The notes under the pieces are model-generated. The model was not told the origin of the DNA. It made no database searches and worked only from the letters and a program-made list of their open reading frames with translations. DNA of 54,560 bases from a virus. Below are positions 32,552 through 39,582 of the stretch, in pieces (positions within the stretch are counted from its first letter, which is position 1; every line of letters starts with the position of its first letter). The position numbers and the translations under genes were made by a program. The stretch covers positions 1-54,560 of IMG/VR virus record IMGVR_UViG_3300042485_001100; one strand, written 5' to 3'.

Positions 32552-33730
32552 ATGAAAAATAAACTAATCACGGCGGTACTTACTTTATCACTTCTATCAC
32601 CTGTTGCAATTTCACAGGCATCTGGCACAGACGTTCCAGTTCTAGCTATTCTAGATACAGCAATTGACACATCAGTTCCTTCTCTTCAAGGTAAGATTGT
32701 TGGAGAAGTTTGCATCCTTGAATGGGCACTATGTCCAAACGGAACCAATTTCCAAGAGGGTCCAGGATCAGCATCGATGCCAAATGACTTAATTACTAAA
32801 AACGGTTTCGACCATGGAACATTTATGGCAACCACTGCAGTTCAATCGAATCCCAATATAAAGATTTTGTTTATTAAGATTATTGGGAATACATCTGCTG
32901 GCCTTCGAAAGCCAACTGGAGAGTCAACAATTTCTGCAGCACTTGCTTGGGTAAGAGACAACGCAGTTAGATATAACGTTAAGGCTGTTTCTCTTTCACA
33001 AGGAAGCAGGGGCCTACTTGGTAAAGCTGGAACAGAATACTGTCCAACATTCCCAAGAACAATTTCTGCAGTTCAGCAGTTAAACTCTATGTCTATCCCA
33101 GTTTTTTCTGCGGTAGGAAATAACCGTGACTATTCACGAATTGATTGGCCATCATGTATTGAAGAAGTAGTTTCCATTGGTGCTGTTGATCAAATTGGAG
33201 AAATCGCATCATACAGTAATAATGATGCAGCACGACTTGATTTCTTTGCGCTTGGAAATCTTTCAGCAGTTGGGCCAGGAAATATTTCTAAAAATATTGC
33301 TGGAACTTCATCTGCAACTCAAGTTGCTGCAGCAACATATCTAAGACTTATGTCAAGTACTGCACAATCTGGTGCTCAACTTATTGAAGGAATGCGATCT
33401 AATGCATCTAATACAGTTGGAAGACAAGGATCTTTTAAAAAGCTAATTAGCTCAGTTGTTAACAATAGCGCTAATTCTACAAATGCAGCAGCAGAAGCAG
33501 CAGCCAAAGCAGCAGCAGAAGCAGCAGCCAAAGCAGCAGCAGAAGCAGCAGCCAAAGCAGCAGCAGAAGCAGCAGCCAAAGCAGCAGCAGAAGCAGCAAA
33601 GGCTGCTTTGAGATTGCAAGTAGAGGCTGGAATAGCTGAAGCAGAAAAGCAGTATGCTGCTGAATTAAAAGCTGCTCAGGATAAACTTTCTGCAGCAAAA
33701 GCTTCTTGGATGGCAAAACTAAATGGCTGA
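32552..33730 (+). CDS. Secreted subtilisin-like serine protease with helical Ala/Glu/Lys repeat tail
   Basis: 392 residues. Signal peptide 1-about 24 (LITAVLTLSLLSPVAISQASG). Peptidase S8 triad D35 (LAILDTAID), H88 (GFDHGTFMA), S253 (GTSSATQ), with oxyanion N190 (AVGNN). The Pro that normally follows GTSxAT is Gln. No pro-peptide is evident. Residues about 310-355 are AAAEAAAK repeats forming a rigid helix, then a coiled-coil end. Probably exported by the infected cell and able to cut surface proteins. Confidence 0.88.
   Translation: MKNKLITAVLTLSLLSPVAISQASGTDVPVLAILDTAIDTSVPSLQGKIVGEVCILEWALCPNGTNFQEGPGSASMPNDLITKNGFDHGTFMATTAVQSNPNIKILFIKIIGNTSAGLRKPTGESTISAALAWVRDNAVRYNVKAVSLSQGSRGLLGKAGTEYCPTFPRTISAVQQLNSMSIPVFSAVGNNRDYSRIDWPSCIEEVVSIGAVDQIGEIASYSNNDAARLDFFALGNLSAVGPGNISKNIAGTSSATQVAAATYLRLMSSTAQSGAQLIEGMRSNASNTVGRQGSFKKLISSVVNNSANSTNAAAEAAAKAAAEAAAKAAAEAAAKAAAEAAAKAAAEAAKAALRLQVEAGIAEAEKQYAAELKAAQDKLSAAKASWMAKLNG
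33485..33600 (+). repeat. 24-bp tandem repeat coding AAAEAAAK
   Basis: About 4.5 near-identical copies of a GCAGCAGAAGCAGCAGCC-AAAGCA unit. Copies differ little at DNA level, indicating recent expansion. Antisense ORFs here are artefacts. Confidence 0.88.
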
Positions 33731-33932
33731 GTTAACAGTTTTAGACGGAATTATTAAAGATCTTGGGCATGAACTATATCAGAAATGGTATAATTCATTA
33801 GCGGAAGAAGATAGAACCCCAGAAGCATCTGAGGCAATGTCCAAAAACGCTGGCGAGACTACTTTTTGGATAATCCAAAACTTTATGATTAGATTTAACG
33901 ATGCAGCAGAAGCACTTAAGGATCAAGAATGA
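33723..33932 (+). CDS. Small helical protein between subtilase and thioredoxin
   Basis: 69 residues, 8-base overlap with the subtilase and 4-base overlap with thioredoxin. Helical, acidic (LTVLDGIIKDLGHELYQKWYNSLAEEDRTPE). No family recognised. Confidence 0.66.
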   Translation: MAELTVLDGIIKDLGHELYQKWYNSLAEEDRTPEASEAMSKNAGETTFWIIQNFMIRFNDAAEALKDQE

Positions 33933-34231
33933 TTGTAACAGACAGTAACTTTGATGAAGTTATATCTTCTCACGAAATTGTTCTTGTAGATTTTTGGGCT
34001 GAATGGTGCAGTCCATGCAAACGTTTTTCTCCAATACTAGATGAAGTATCAGAAGAACATAATGTGTGGATTGGTAAAATAGATGCGGATGAAAATTTAA
34101 TAAGCTCAGAAAAATATAATGTTGTATCTTTGCCAACTGTTATTGTTTTTAAAAACGGTAAAGAGGTAAAGAGAACTAAGGGGGCCATGCCAAAACATAA
34201 ATTTATTGAGGAGATTTCTGAATGGATTTAG
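33929..34231 (+). CDS. Thioredoxin
   Basis: 100 residues. Active site AEWCSPCK (C27, C30) and cis-Pro loop SLPTV, full thioredoxin length. The usual WCGPC is WCSPC. It reduces disulfides and may support the phage peroxidases (AhpC, Gpx). It overlaps small genes at both ends, downstream of the secreted protease. Confidence 0.9.
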   Translation: MIVTDSNFDEVISSHEIVLVDFWAEWCSPCKRFSPILDEVSEEHNVWIGKIDADENLISSEKYNVVSLPTVIVFKNGKEVKRTKGAMPKHKFIEEISEWI

Positions 34232-34392
34232 AGTTTGAGATATGGCTAAAAAATGGTTATGACAGAGGATGGATATCTGATGTGTTTTGCGACACTCATG
34301 ATGGACCACCACTGTCAGACGAAGAAATGCAAGAATGGGAAGAAGGCGGGGATCCCTGCTCGTTTCATGTAAAGTTACATGAATTACACTAG
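34222..34392 (+). CDS. 56-residue acidic protein
   Basis: ATG 34222 with GAGGAG upstream, overlapping thioredoxin by 10 bases. Trp- and Asp/Glu-rich (EIWLKNGYDRGWISDVF, EEMQEWEEGGD). A 7-bp inverted repeat TTCATGT...ACATGAA (34364-34383) lies at its 3' end, possibly part of the control region of the next gene. Confidence 0.55.
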   Translation: MDLEFEIWLKNGYDRGWISDVFCDTHDGPPLSDEEMQEWEEGGDPCSFHVKLHELH

Positions 34393-34440
34393 ATTTCTGA
34401 TATCACATAAGAGTCAGAAGAAATAAGGAGAATAAATTAA

Positions 34441-35568
34441 ATGAAGTCATTTAAGAAAATCGCACTAGCCATGGTTGCAGCCATGACTTTGGGCATGGTC
34501 GCAGTAGCACCTGCAAATGCTACAGTAATGACCGTAGCAGTAACACTAGACACAGTAGCAAACACTACTAATGGTGTAATTGCTACACCTGCTACATTAC
34601 CAGTCCCAGCAGATAACACAATTGATGCAGCAGACGCATTGAAGTTTGTAGCAACAGTCGCAGTAGGAACATCAGTTTCTGCAGTAGCAACTAACGCAAC
34701 AATCGTATCAGCACTACATACATCAGCAGCACCAGTGGGAGCATCGTCAGGATCGTCATCTTTGACAATTGCAACAGGCACTGGAACAACTGCAACATTC
34801 TATGTCTACACAAAGACAACAGCAATTGGAACCGTTGTAATCAACAATGGTGGAACAACTCTTACATACTATGTACAGGGTACTGCTGGAAAGATTAATA
34901 ACCTAACAGTTTCAGCACCTTCAGCAGGTGCTGCAGGAACTAAGCAGGATATCGTTGTAACTGCAACAGATGCATTTGGTAACAAGGTATCTGGTAAGTC
35001 AATTACAGCAACCGTATTTGCTTCAACAGCAGTTATGGACACAGCAACAGTAACAACTGGCGCTACACTAACAGATTTTGGAACAGCAACCTTCAAGGCT
35101 ACTCTTCCAACAACTGGAACACGCTCACTTATTACATTTGCTCCAACAACATCATCTGATGCAGTTGCAGCAGCAGTAGTTGGTTTGACTGCTCCAACAC
35201 TCGCACCATTTGCAGAAATTGCAGTTCGTGATCTAGTATCAGAGCTTGCAGCACAGGTTTCAGCAAAAGATGCAGCACTTTCAGCTAAGGCAGCAGCAGA
35301 TGCTGCTCTTGTTAAGGCAACAGCAGAGTTTAATGCTCTGATTGCTGCTAAGAATGCTGAGCTTGCAAAGTTCAAAGATGATACAACAACTGCAGTTGCT
35401 CAGGCAAAAGCAGTTTCAGATGCAGCGCTTGCTGCTAAGGATGCACAAATTGCTAAGTTGACTGCAGATAATGCAGCAGCAATTGCTTCTCTAAAGAAGT
35501 CATTTAATACACTTGCAAACCGTTGGAATAAAAAGAATCCAAAGGCAAAGGTTACTTTACTTAAGTAA
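34441..35568 (+). CDS. Exported Ig-like / coiled-coil surface protein
   Basis: 375 residues with AAGGAG upstream. Signal peptide 1-about 27 (FKKIALAMVAAMTLGMVAVAPANA). Thr/Ala-rich beta region, then an invasin-like Ig domain about 145-235 (KQDIVVTATDAFGNKVSGKSITATVF). C-terminal Ala-rich coiled coil (about 265-355) and a basic end (RWNKKNPKAKVTLLK). The codon and residue bias (Ala, Thr) differs from neighbours and resembles secreted proteins of aquatic actinobacteria, hinting at host origin. A strong terminator follows. Confidence 0.78.
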   Translation: MKSFKKIALAMVAAMTLGMVAVAPANATVMTVAVTLDTVANTTNGVIATPATLPVPADNTIDAADALKFVATVAVGTSVSAVATNATIVSALHTSAAPVGASSGSSSLTIATGTGTTATFYVYTKTTAIGTVVINNGGTTLTYYVQGTAGKINNLTVSAPSAGAAGTKQDIVVTATDAFGNKVSGKSITATVFASTAVMDTATVTTGATLTDFGTATFKATLPTTGTRSLITFAPTTSSDAVAAAVVGLTAPTLAPFAEIAVRDLVSELAAQVSAKDAALSAKAAADAALVKATAEFNALIAAKNAELAKFKDDTTTAVAQAKAVSDAALAAKDAQIAKLTADNAAAIASLKKSFNTLANRWNKKNPKAKVTLLK

Positions 35569-35580
35569 TTAAATTCGTAT

Positions 35581-35610
35581 AAAGGGGCAGGACTAAGGTC
35601 TTGCCCCTTT
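35581..35610 (+). terminator. 13-bp intrinsic terminator
   Basis: AAAGGGGCAGGAC (35581-35593), loop TAAG, GTCTTGCCCCTTT (35598-35610), one G-T pair, followed by ATTTTATAAAT. Ends the Ig-like gene and also holds the -35 of the next promoter. Confidence 0.88.
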
Positions 35611-35629
35611 ATTTTATAAATGATAGAAT
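35601..35629 (+). promoter_or_regulatory. Promoter TTGCCC-17-TGA-TAGAAT in a terminator arm
   Basis: -35 TTGCCC (35601-35606) is within the terminator 3' arm. -10 TAGAAT (35624-35629), 6 bases, ATG 35636. Leaderless. Confidence 0.58.
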
Positions 35630-35635
35630 GGTAAT

Positions 35636-36433
35636 ATGAGATTTCATTGGATGGAAAGAGGAGCTAATGTTAGCATTAGTCACCTAAAAGATATATCAAA
35701 CATAGTAGATGAGTTTGGTTATGAGTCTATGCTTTTAGTTTATCATTCTAAATTAGATGATCCGTGGATTAAAGCAGCCAGGGCATTAGATATAAATCAT
35801 AAGTTTAAGTATATGCCAGCAATAAGGACATATGCGATTAGCCCAGAGTACTGTGCAATGATCTGCAAAGCATTTGATTTGATATCACCAAATAGGCTTA
35901 TGCTTAATATAGCCTCTGGTGATATACAAAGCGGAGAAACCTCTGTAGAAGATATGGTTTTCATTAAAGATTTTATGGATACGCCTCAAAAAAGGCTTTC
36001 TTACACAGATGAATGGATGTCAAAGTTTCTATCCCTGTATAACAATACGGTAAGTGAAATAATAATGAGCGGTCATTCTAATGAGACAAAAAAAATGGCT
36101 GAAAAATATAATGCTACGCACCTATCAATGCTGAATATGCATCTAAACGCTTTTAAAGATGAGTTTTCTGTAAAAAATAAAAAACAAATGGTTTCTTTAA
36201 GTGTTATAATCAATGATTCAGAAAAAGAAGTTGAAGAGATGCTTGCTTCAAATCTTGGTTCTAACCAATGGACGATCTATGGAAGCAAAGATAGTGTAAA
36301 AAAACAGATACTTGAGTTAAAGGAGTTTGGAATAACAGACTGTATGATCCATCCAAATCCAACAGACAAAAACGTCTCTTTAATTCATTACATGGTAAAA
36401 GAAATGATAGGAGAAAATAATGGAATCAAATAA
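35636..36433 (+). CDS. Luciferase-like (LLM) flavin monooxygenase-family protein
   Basis: 265 residues. TIM-barrel pattern of the bacterial luciferase/SsuD group: EFGYESMLLVYHS, DPWIKAARAL, KYMPAIRTYAISPEYC and AFDLISPNRLMLNIASGD, which correspond to the strand-helix units binding FMNH2 or F420. Shorter than SsuD (about 380). Family members oxidise sulfonates, aldehydes or other small molecules. Rare in phages. The substrate is unknown; a link to sulfur metabolism is speculation. Confidence 0.78.
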   Translation: MRFHWMERGANVSISHLKDISNIVDEFGYESMLLVYHSKLDDPWIKAARALDINHKFKYMPAIRTYAISPEYCAMICKAFDLISPNRLMLNIASGDIQSGETSVEDMVFIKDFMDTPQKRLSYTDEWMSKFLSLYNNTVSEIIMSGHSNETKKMAEKYNATHLSMLNMHLNAFKDEFSVKNKKQMVSLSVIINDSEKEVEEMLASNLGSNQWTIYGSKDSVKKQILELKEFGITDCMIHPNPTDKNVSLIHYMVKEMIGENNGIK

Positions 36434-36620
36434 AAGAACATCTTTGAAGACATTGAGTTGGGAAGTATTTCATCTCGTTGTCTTAGCAGGACTAATATTT
36501 TTGTTTACTGGCGAATGGGAGTACGCTACTCTTGGCGCCATGCTCTATATAGCTTTTGAGGCTGCTGGATATTTTATTCATGAAAGATTATGGGTAAAAT
36601 TCGGGAAAAAGGTAAAGTAA
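36420..36620 (+). CDS. DUF2061 membrane protein, copy 2
   Basis: 66 residues. KRTSLKTLSWEVFHLVVLAGLIFLF ... AFEAAGYFIHERLWVKFG repeats the DUF2061 layout of the 24593 copy (KAITWR... LYYLHERGWNKV). Two membrane helices. Overlaps the LLM gene by 14 bases. Confidence 0.78.
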   Translation: MESNKRTSLKTLSWEVFHLVVLAGLIFLFTGEWEYATLGAMLYIAFEAAGYFIHERLWVKFGKKVK

Positions 36621-36760
36621 TGGGAAAACATTTAGATAAAATACAGAAAGCTTTGGCTCAAAGAATCGCAGCTACCCCAAATGGGGCAGGTTATAAAAAG
36701 CCAGGCTCTATGAATAAAAAAAAGACTGGATACCGTGGGGCTAAAGCAAAGAAATCTTAG
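36620..36760 (+). CDS. 46-residue basic protein
   Basis: TAATG overlap. Very Lys/Gly/Ala-rich (GYKKPGSMNKKKTGYRGAKAKKS), likely nucleic-acid binding and disordered. No family recognised. Confidence 0.6.
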   Translation: MGKHLDKIQKALAQRIAATPNGAGYKKPGSMNKKKTGYRGAKAKKS

Positions 36761-36788
36761 CAAAATAGTCCTAGTACGTGGTAAATGC

Positions 36789-36794
36789 TATAAT
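36789..36794 (+). promoter_or_regulatory. Extended -10 TGC-TATAAT for the small-ORF cluster
   Basis: TATAAT with TGC upstream, weak -35. Predicted start about 36801 coincides with the hairpin at 36802. Confidence 0.62.
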
Positions 36795-36801
36795 AGTTAA
36801 C

Positions 36802-36825
36802 TAGACGGCATTCTAGACCCGTCTA
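36802..36825 (+). promoter_or_regulatory. 7-bp hairpin at the predicted 5' end of the small-ORF mRNA
   Basis: TAGACGG (36802-36808) and CCGTCTA (36819-36825) with a 10-base loop, followed by a TAGGAG ribosome site for ATG 36851. Same design as 2803 and 23265. Confidence 0.58.
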
Positions 36826-36850
36826 AATTAAAACCTATAGGAGTAATAAA

Positions 36851-37009
36851 ATGACAGATGGATTGAATTTAACAGGATTTAACGATACAAAGCCAGCAGG
36901 TACTTCACCTTGGCCAACAGAAAGCTACACAGAGGCACCAGCTTCAGCTTTCCCAGCATCAGATAAGTCAACACAAGATGGTTCTGGCGTAGGAAACAAC
37001 GGTAAGTAA
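36851..37009 (+). CDS. 52-residue low-complexity protein
   Basis: Strong ribosome site. Pro/Ala/Ser/Thr/Gly-rich, probably disordered (KPAGTSPWPTESYTEAPA). No family recognised. First of four tiny ORFs under one promoter. Confidence 0.65.
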   Translation: MTDGLNLTGFNDTKPAGTSPWPTESYTEAPASAFPASDKSTQDGSGVGNNGK

Positions 37010-37011
37010 TA

Positions 37012-37116
37012 ATGTGCTACGAATGCGGATGTGAAACAGTAGGAAGCACTAAGGGTGTAACTTCAGTTACAATCACAGATGCTTCAAGAGACGGTGACTC
37101 AGGCTTAACACAATGA
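37012..37116 (+). CDS. 34-residue Cys-rich mini-protein
   Basis: Starts MCYECGCETVGS: three cysteines in nine residues. The rest is Thr/Ser/Gly/Asp. Related in style to the mini-ORF at 37313 (MCKSCGTC). Could bind zinc, iron-sulfur or form disulfides. Confidence 0.6.
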   Translation: MCYECGCETVGSTKGVTSVTITDASRDGDSGLTQ

Positions 37117-37313
37117 GTAATTTTCAAAAAGAAGATGGCACAGGAACAACTCCTCCACCTAACGGTGCAGCAGCTGGTGCAGTAACAAGCCGAGAGGCTA
37201 CAAGAAAAAATCCTAGACAGGGATTAAAAATTGATACAAACAGACATGGTATTCGTCGTGAGATCAATACTGCACAAAGACCGCCTAAAAAAACAGGTAG
37301 AAAAAAAATATAA
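37113..37313 (+). CDS. 66-residue basic disordered protein
   Basis: ATGA overlap. Gly/Pro/Arg/Lys-rich (KNPRQGLKIDTNRHGIRREI, QRPPKKTGRKKI). Likely DNA or RNA binding. No family recognised. Confidence 0.6.
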   Translation: MSNFQKEDGTGTTPPPNGAAAGAVTSREATRKNPRQGLKIDTNRHGIRREINTAQRPPKKTGRKKI

Positions 37314-37399
37314 TGTGTAAAAGTTGTGGCACATGCTCGAAAGAGCATGTGCCATCAATTGATGATTCGGTAGACAAACAGCTAGATCTTCCATTTTAA
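37313..37399 (+). CDS. 28-residue Cys-rich mini-protein with embedded hairpin
   Basis: TAATG overlap. MCKSCGTCSKEHVPS: C-x2-C-x2-C near the start, acidic end (DDSVDKQLDLPF). Codons 5-14 coincide with a perfect 12-bp RNA hairpin (37327-37354). Confidence 0.5.
   Translation: MCKSCGTCSKEHVPSIDDSVDKQLDLPF
37327..37354 (+). promoter_or_regulatory. Perfect 12-bp hairpin with GAAA tetraloop inside a mini-ORF
   Basis: TGGCACATGCTC (37327-37338), GAAA, GAGCATGTGCCA (37343-37354). GNRA-type loop and a perfect stem make a very stable RNA structure. No T-run follows, so not a simple terminator. Confidence 0.72.
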
Positions 37400-37417
37400 A
37401 AAAGGTGATAATATTTA

Positions 37418-37645
37418 ATGAAAAAAAGAAAGTTGTTAGATAACGTATACACCTTTCTACCTAGAATTTATCAGGGGGCGGAAATAGAAGAATGCGAAAA
37501 GGCGATAGATTTAACAATACACACAAAAGCACCTGGCAAATGGCTTCTTATTGATTTAGAAACTGGTCAAGAGTACATAGGATCAAATACTCCAAACTCT
37601 TATGGGAAATGGATGAGGCTAAAGGATAAATATGAACAACAATAG
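37418..37645 (+). CDS. Hypothetical protein, 75 residues
   Basis: Basic N-terminus (MKKRKLL), then YTFLPRIYQGAEIEECEKAIDL and WLLIDLETGQEYIGSN. Overlaps the sulfotransferase-like gene by 14 bases. No family recognised. Confidence 0.65.
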   Translation: MKKRKLLDNVYTFLPRIYQGAEIEECEKAIDLTIHTKAPGKWLLIDLETGQEYIGSNTPNSYGKWMRLKDKYEQQ

Positions 37646-38453
37646 ACTTTATTTTTTGCATGTTCCTAAAACAGCTGGCAAGAGTGTATCTTACGAATTA
37701 AAATCAGAGCTAGAAAAAAATAACATTTCAACATATATCAGTACACAATACCCTAATGAAAATCCGATATCTGACGAAGTTTATATTTCTGGACATTTTG
37801 GGACCTACCCAATAGAAAAATTTCCAGGCATATCTGTAGCATGTTTGATCAGAAATCCAATAGAGGCTAGGGTATCCTACTTTAATTTTATTCATGGAAG
37901 AAATGATTTGGACACGCCAAGATATAGATCAATAGATAGCTATTTAGAAAAGCTAAAGTACTACTTGTTTGAAGATGAAGGATTTTTTGAACATAATAAT
38001 TATCAATCTAGGCATATCTGTAACCCTACAGATGAATTAGTATTTCAAAGTGACCACCAGTTTGAAAAAAATATAAACGATATTACTAATAAATATAACT
38101 TCAAGATGGGCGAGGCCTTTAATTGGTTTATTAAAAATGATAACACCTCTTTTGAAAATGCAAAAAATAGAATAGAGTCCTTTGACATTGTAAACACAGT
38201 AGACTCAATATCTTCTTATTACACTGCAATATCTAAATGGTTTAAGAACAGACATGGGATTGACATAGCCTTAAACTCAAAAAATATTACAAACTCATCT
38301 AATACGCTTTATAAAGGAAAGATTTACACTACCCAGGATCTAATCGGGATGCTAACAAATCATGAAAAAGAAAAGGTATTAGAAAATAATGAAATAGATT
38401 ACAAAATATATTCTATTATAAGAGAAAGAGAAATTAATGAAAAGCAGAATTGA
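37632..38453 (+). CDS. Sulfotransferase-family protein
   Basis: 273 residues. FLHVPKTAGKSV (8-19) matches the 5'-phosphosulfate loop of carbohydrate sulfotransferases; ISGHFGTYP and CLIRNPIEARVSYF (71-84) match the 3'-phosphate-binding region. Uses PAPS to sulfate glycans, proteins or small molecules. No signal or membrane segment, so cytoplasmic. The phage also encodes an APS-kinase-like enzyme (23783). Acceptor unknown. Confidence 0.8.
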   Translation: MNNNRLYFLHVPKTAGKSVSYELKSELEKNNISTYISTQYPNENPISDEVYISGHFGTYPIEKFPGISVACLIRNPIEARVSYFNFIHGRNDLDTPRYRSIDSYLEKLKYYLFEDEGFFEHNNYQSRHICNPTDELVFQSDHQFEKNINDITNKYNFKMGEAFNWFIKNDNTSFENAKNRIESFDIVNTVDSISSYYTAISKWFKNRHGIDIALNSKNITNSSNTLYKGKIYTTQDLIGMLTNHEKEKVLENNEIDYKIYSIIREREINEKQN

Positions 38454-39582
38454 TTTTAACTTTAATTTTTTTAAAGAGTTTGATGTATTAGACTTAAAGA
38501 ATACAGTTGAGAAGTTTTCTACTGAGTGGGATATTGATATTTCTAGACAAAGCACTGTCTATGAAGGAAGACCTAATCCACATGTAAATACTCACACGTA
38601 CATAATACAAGATTCTTCTTTGTATTGGGACAAAGGCACTTTATTTTCAAAAGAAATTAAAGACCAAGAGATTATTTATACATTTAGTCACATAGTAAAA
38701 GAATTAGAAGAAAGAATGGCTGGTCAGTCTGCAAGAATGCTTTTAATAAAGCTGGATGCAAACAGTGAAGTTTTTACACATAAAGACAGCGGAGATTATC
38801 TTTCTAACGTAAGAAGATTTCATATCCCAATTATTACAAATGATAAAGTTTATTACACTGTAGGCGGGGAAAAAATACATATGAAGCAAGGCGAATGCTA
38901 TGAGATAAATAATTTAAAGCTGCATAGCGTAAATAATGATAGTGAATATGATAGGGTTCACCTTTTAATAGACATTATGCCAGACTCTGAAGTAAAAACA
39001 ATTAGTAGAGCACCAGAAGATCTCAGGGTCCTTGTGATAAAAAATTTTATAGATGAAGAAGATGCTGATTTACTTTCAGATTACATACAAAAAAATTGCT
39101 TGGATACTAAAAAGTTCTACATGCCTCAAAAGGCAATAGATAATAATAGGATTAGATATGAGTCACAAATACCAGAAAGGCATGAATTTTCTAGCCACCC
39201 AGAAATTCTGCATTTATTTAAAAAATATTCGGATAAGTTTTTGCTAGAATGCAAAAATTTTTTTGAAGACTCAGATGATCTGTATTTAGCAGCTCAATGG
39301 CTAACTATGCTAGGTACTGATACTAGACTGCCAGGACATGCAGATAACCACGAAGGTGCTGAGCATTTATTCAGAAGCGGAGTAATTTACCTGAATGAGG
39401 AGTTCGATGGCGGTTATCTTAGATTTACAAAAAAGGATTTATCAATAAATCCAGAAAAATTAAGTATTGTTATTTTTGAGTCTCCAGAAGTACATGAGAT
39501 AACAAGGGTTATTTCTGGGACAAGAATTGCAATGCCTATATGGGCAACAAATATAAAAGAAAAGGGGATACAGCATGGATAA
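38437..39582 (+). CDS. Double-domain 2OG-Fe(II) dioxygenase (Asp/Asn hydroxylase-like plus P4H-like)
   Basis: 381 residues with two complete active sites. Domain 1 (about 1-182) is aspartyl/asparaginyl beta-hydroxylase-like: H115-x-D117 (FTHKDSG), RRFHIPI, distal H163 (KLHSV), R173. Domain 2 (about 193-381) is P4H-like: H301-x-D303 (GHADNH), GVIYLNEEFDGGYL, distal H353 (EVHEI), R363 (GTRIAMP). A natural fusion of two dioxygenases suggests sequential modification of one target. It overlaps the next dioxygenase by 8 bases. Confidence 0.85.
   Translation: MKSRIDFNFNFFKEFDVLDLKNTVEKFSTEWDIDISRQSTVYEGRPNPHVNTHTYIIQDSSLYWDKGTLFSKEIKDQEIIYTFSHIVKELEERMAGQSARMLLIKLDANSEVFTHKDSGDYLSNVRRFHIPIITNDKVYYTVGGEKIHMKQGECYEINNLKLHSVNNDSEYDRVHLLIDIMPDSEVKTISRAPEDLRVLVIKNFIDEEDADLLSDYIQKNCLDTKKFYMPQKAIDNNRIRYESQIPERHEFSSHPEILHLFKKYSDKFLLECKNFFEDSDDLYLAAQWLTMLGTDTRLPGHADNHEGAEHLFRSGVIYLNEEFDGGYLRFTKKDLSINPEKLSIVIFESPEVHEITRVISGTRIAMPIWATNIKEKGIQHG

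Noticed and set aside
33376-33716. Minus-strand ORFs rich in Ala or Leu
   Set aside because: Antisense of the AAAEAAAK codon repeat in the subtilase; low-complexity with no start signal.
34869-35375. 168-codon minus-strand ORF
   Set aside because: Antisense of the Ala/Thr-rich exported protein; no ribosome site and no recognisable features.
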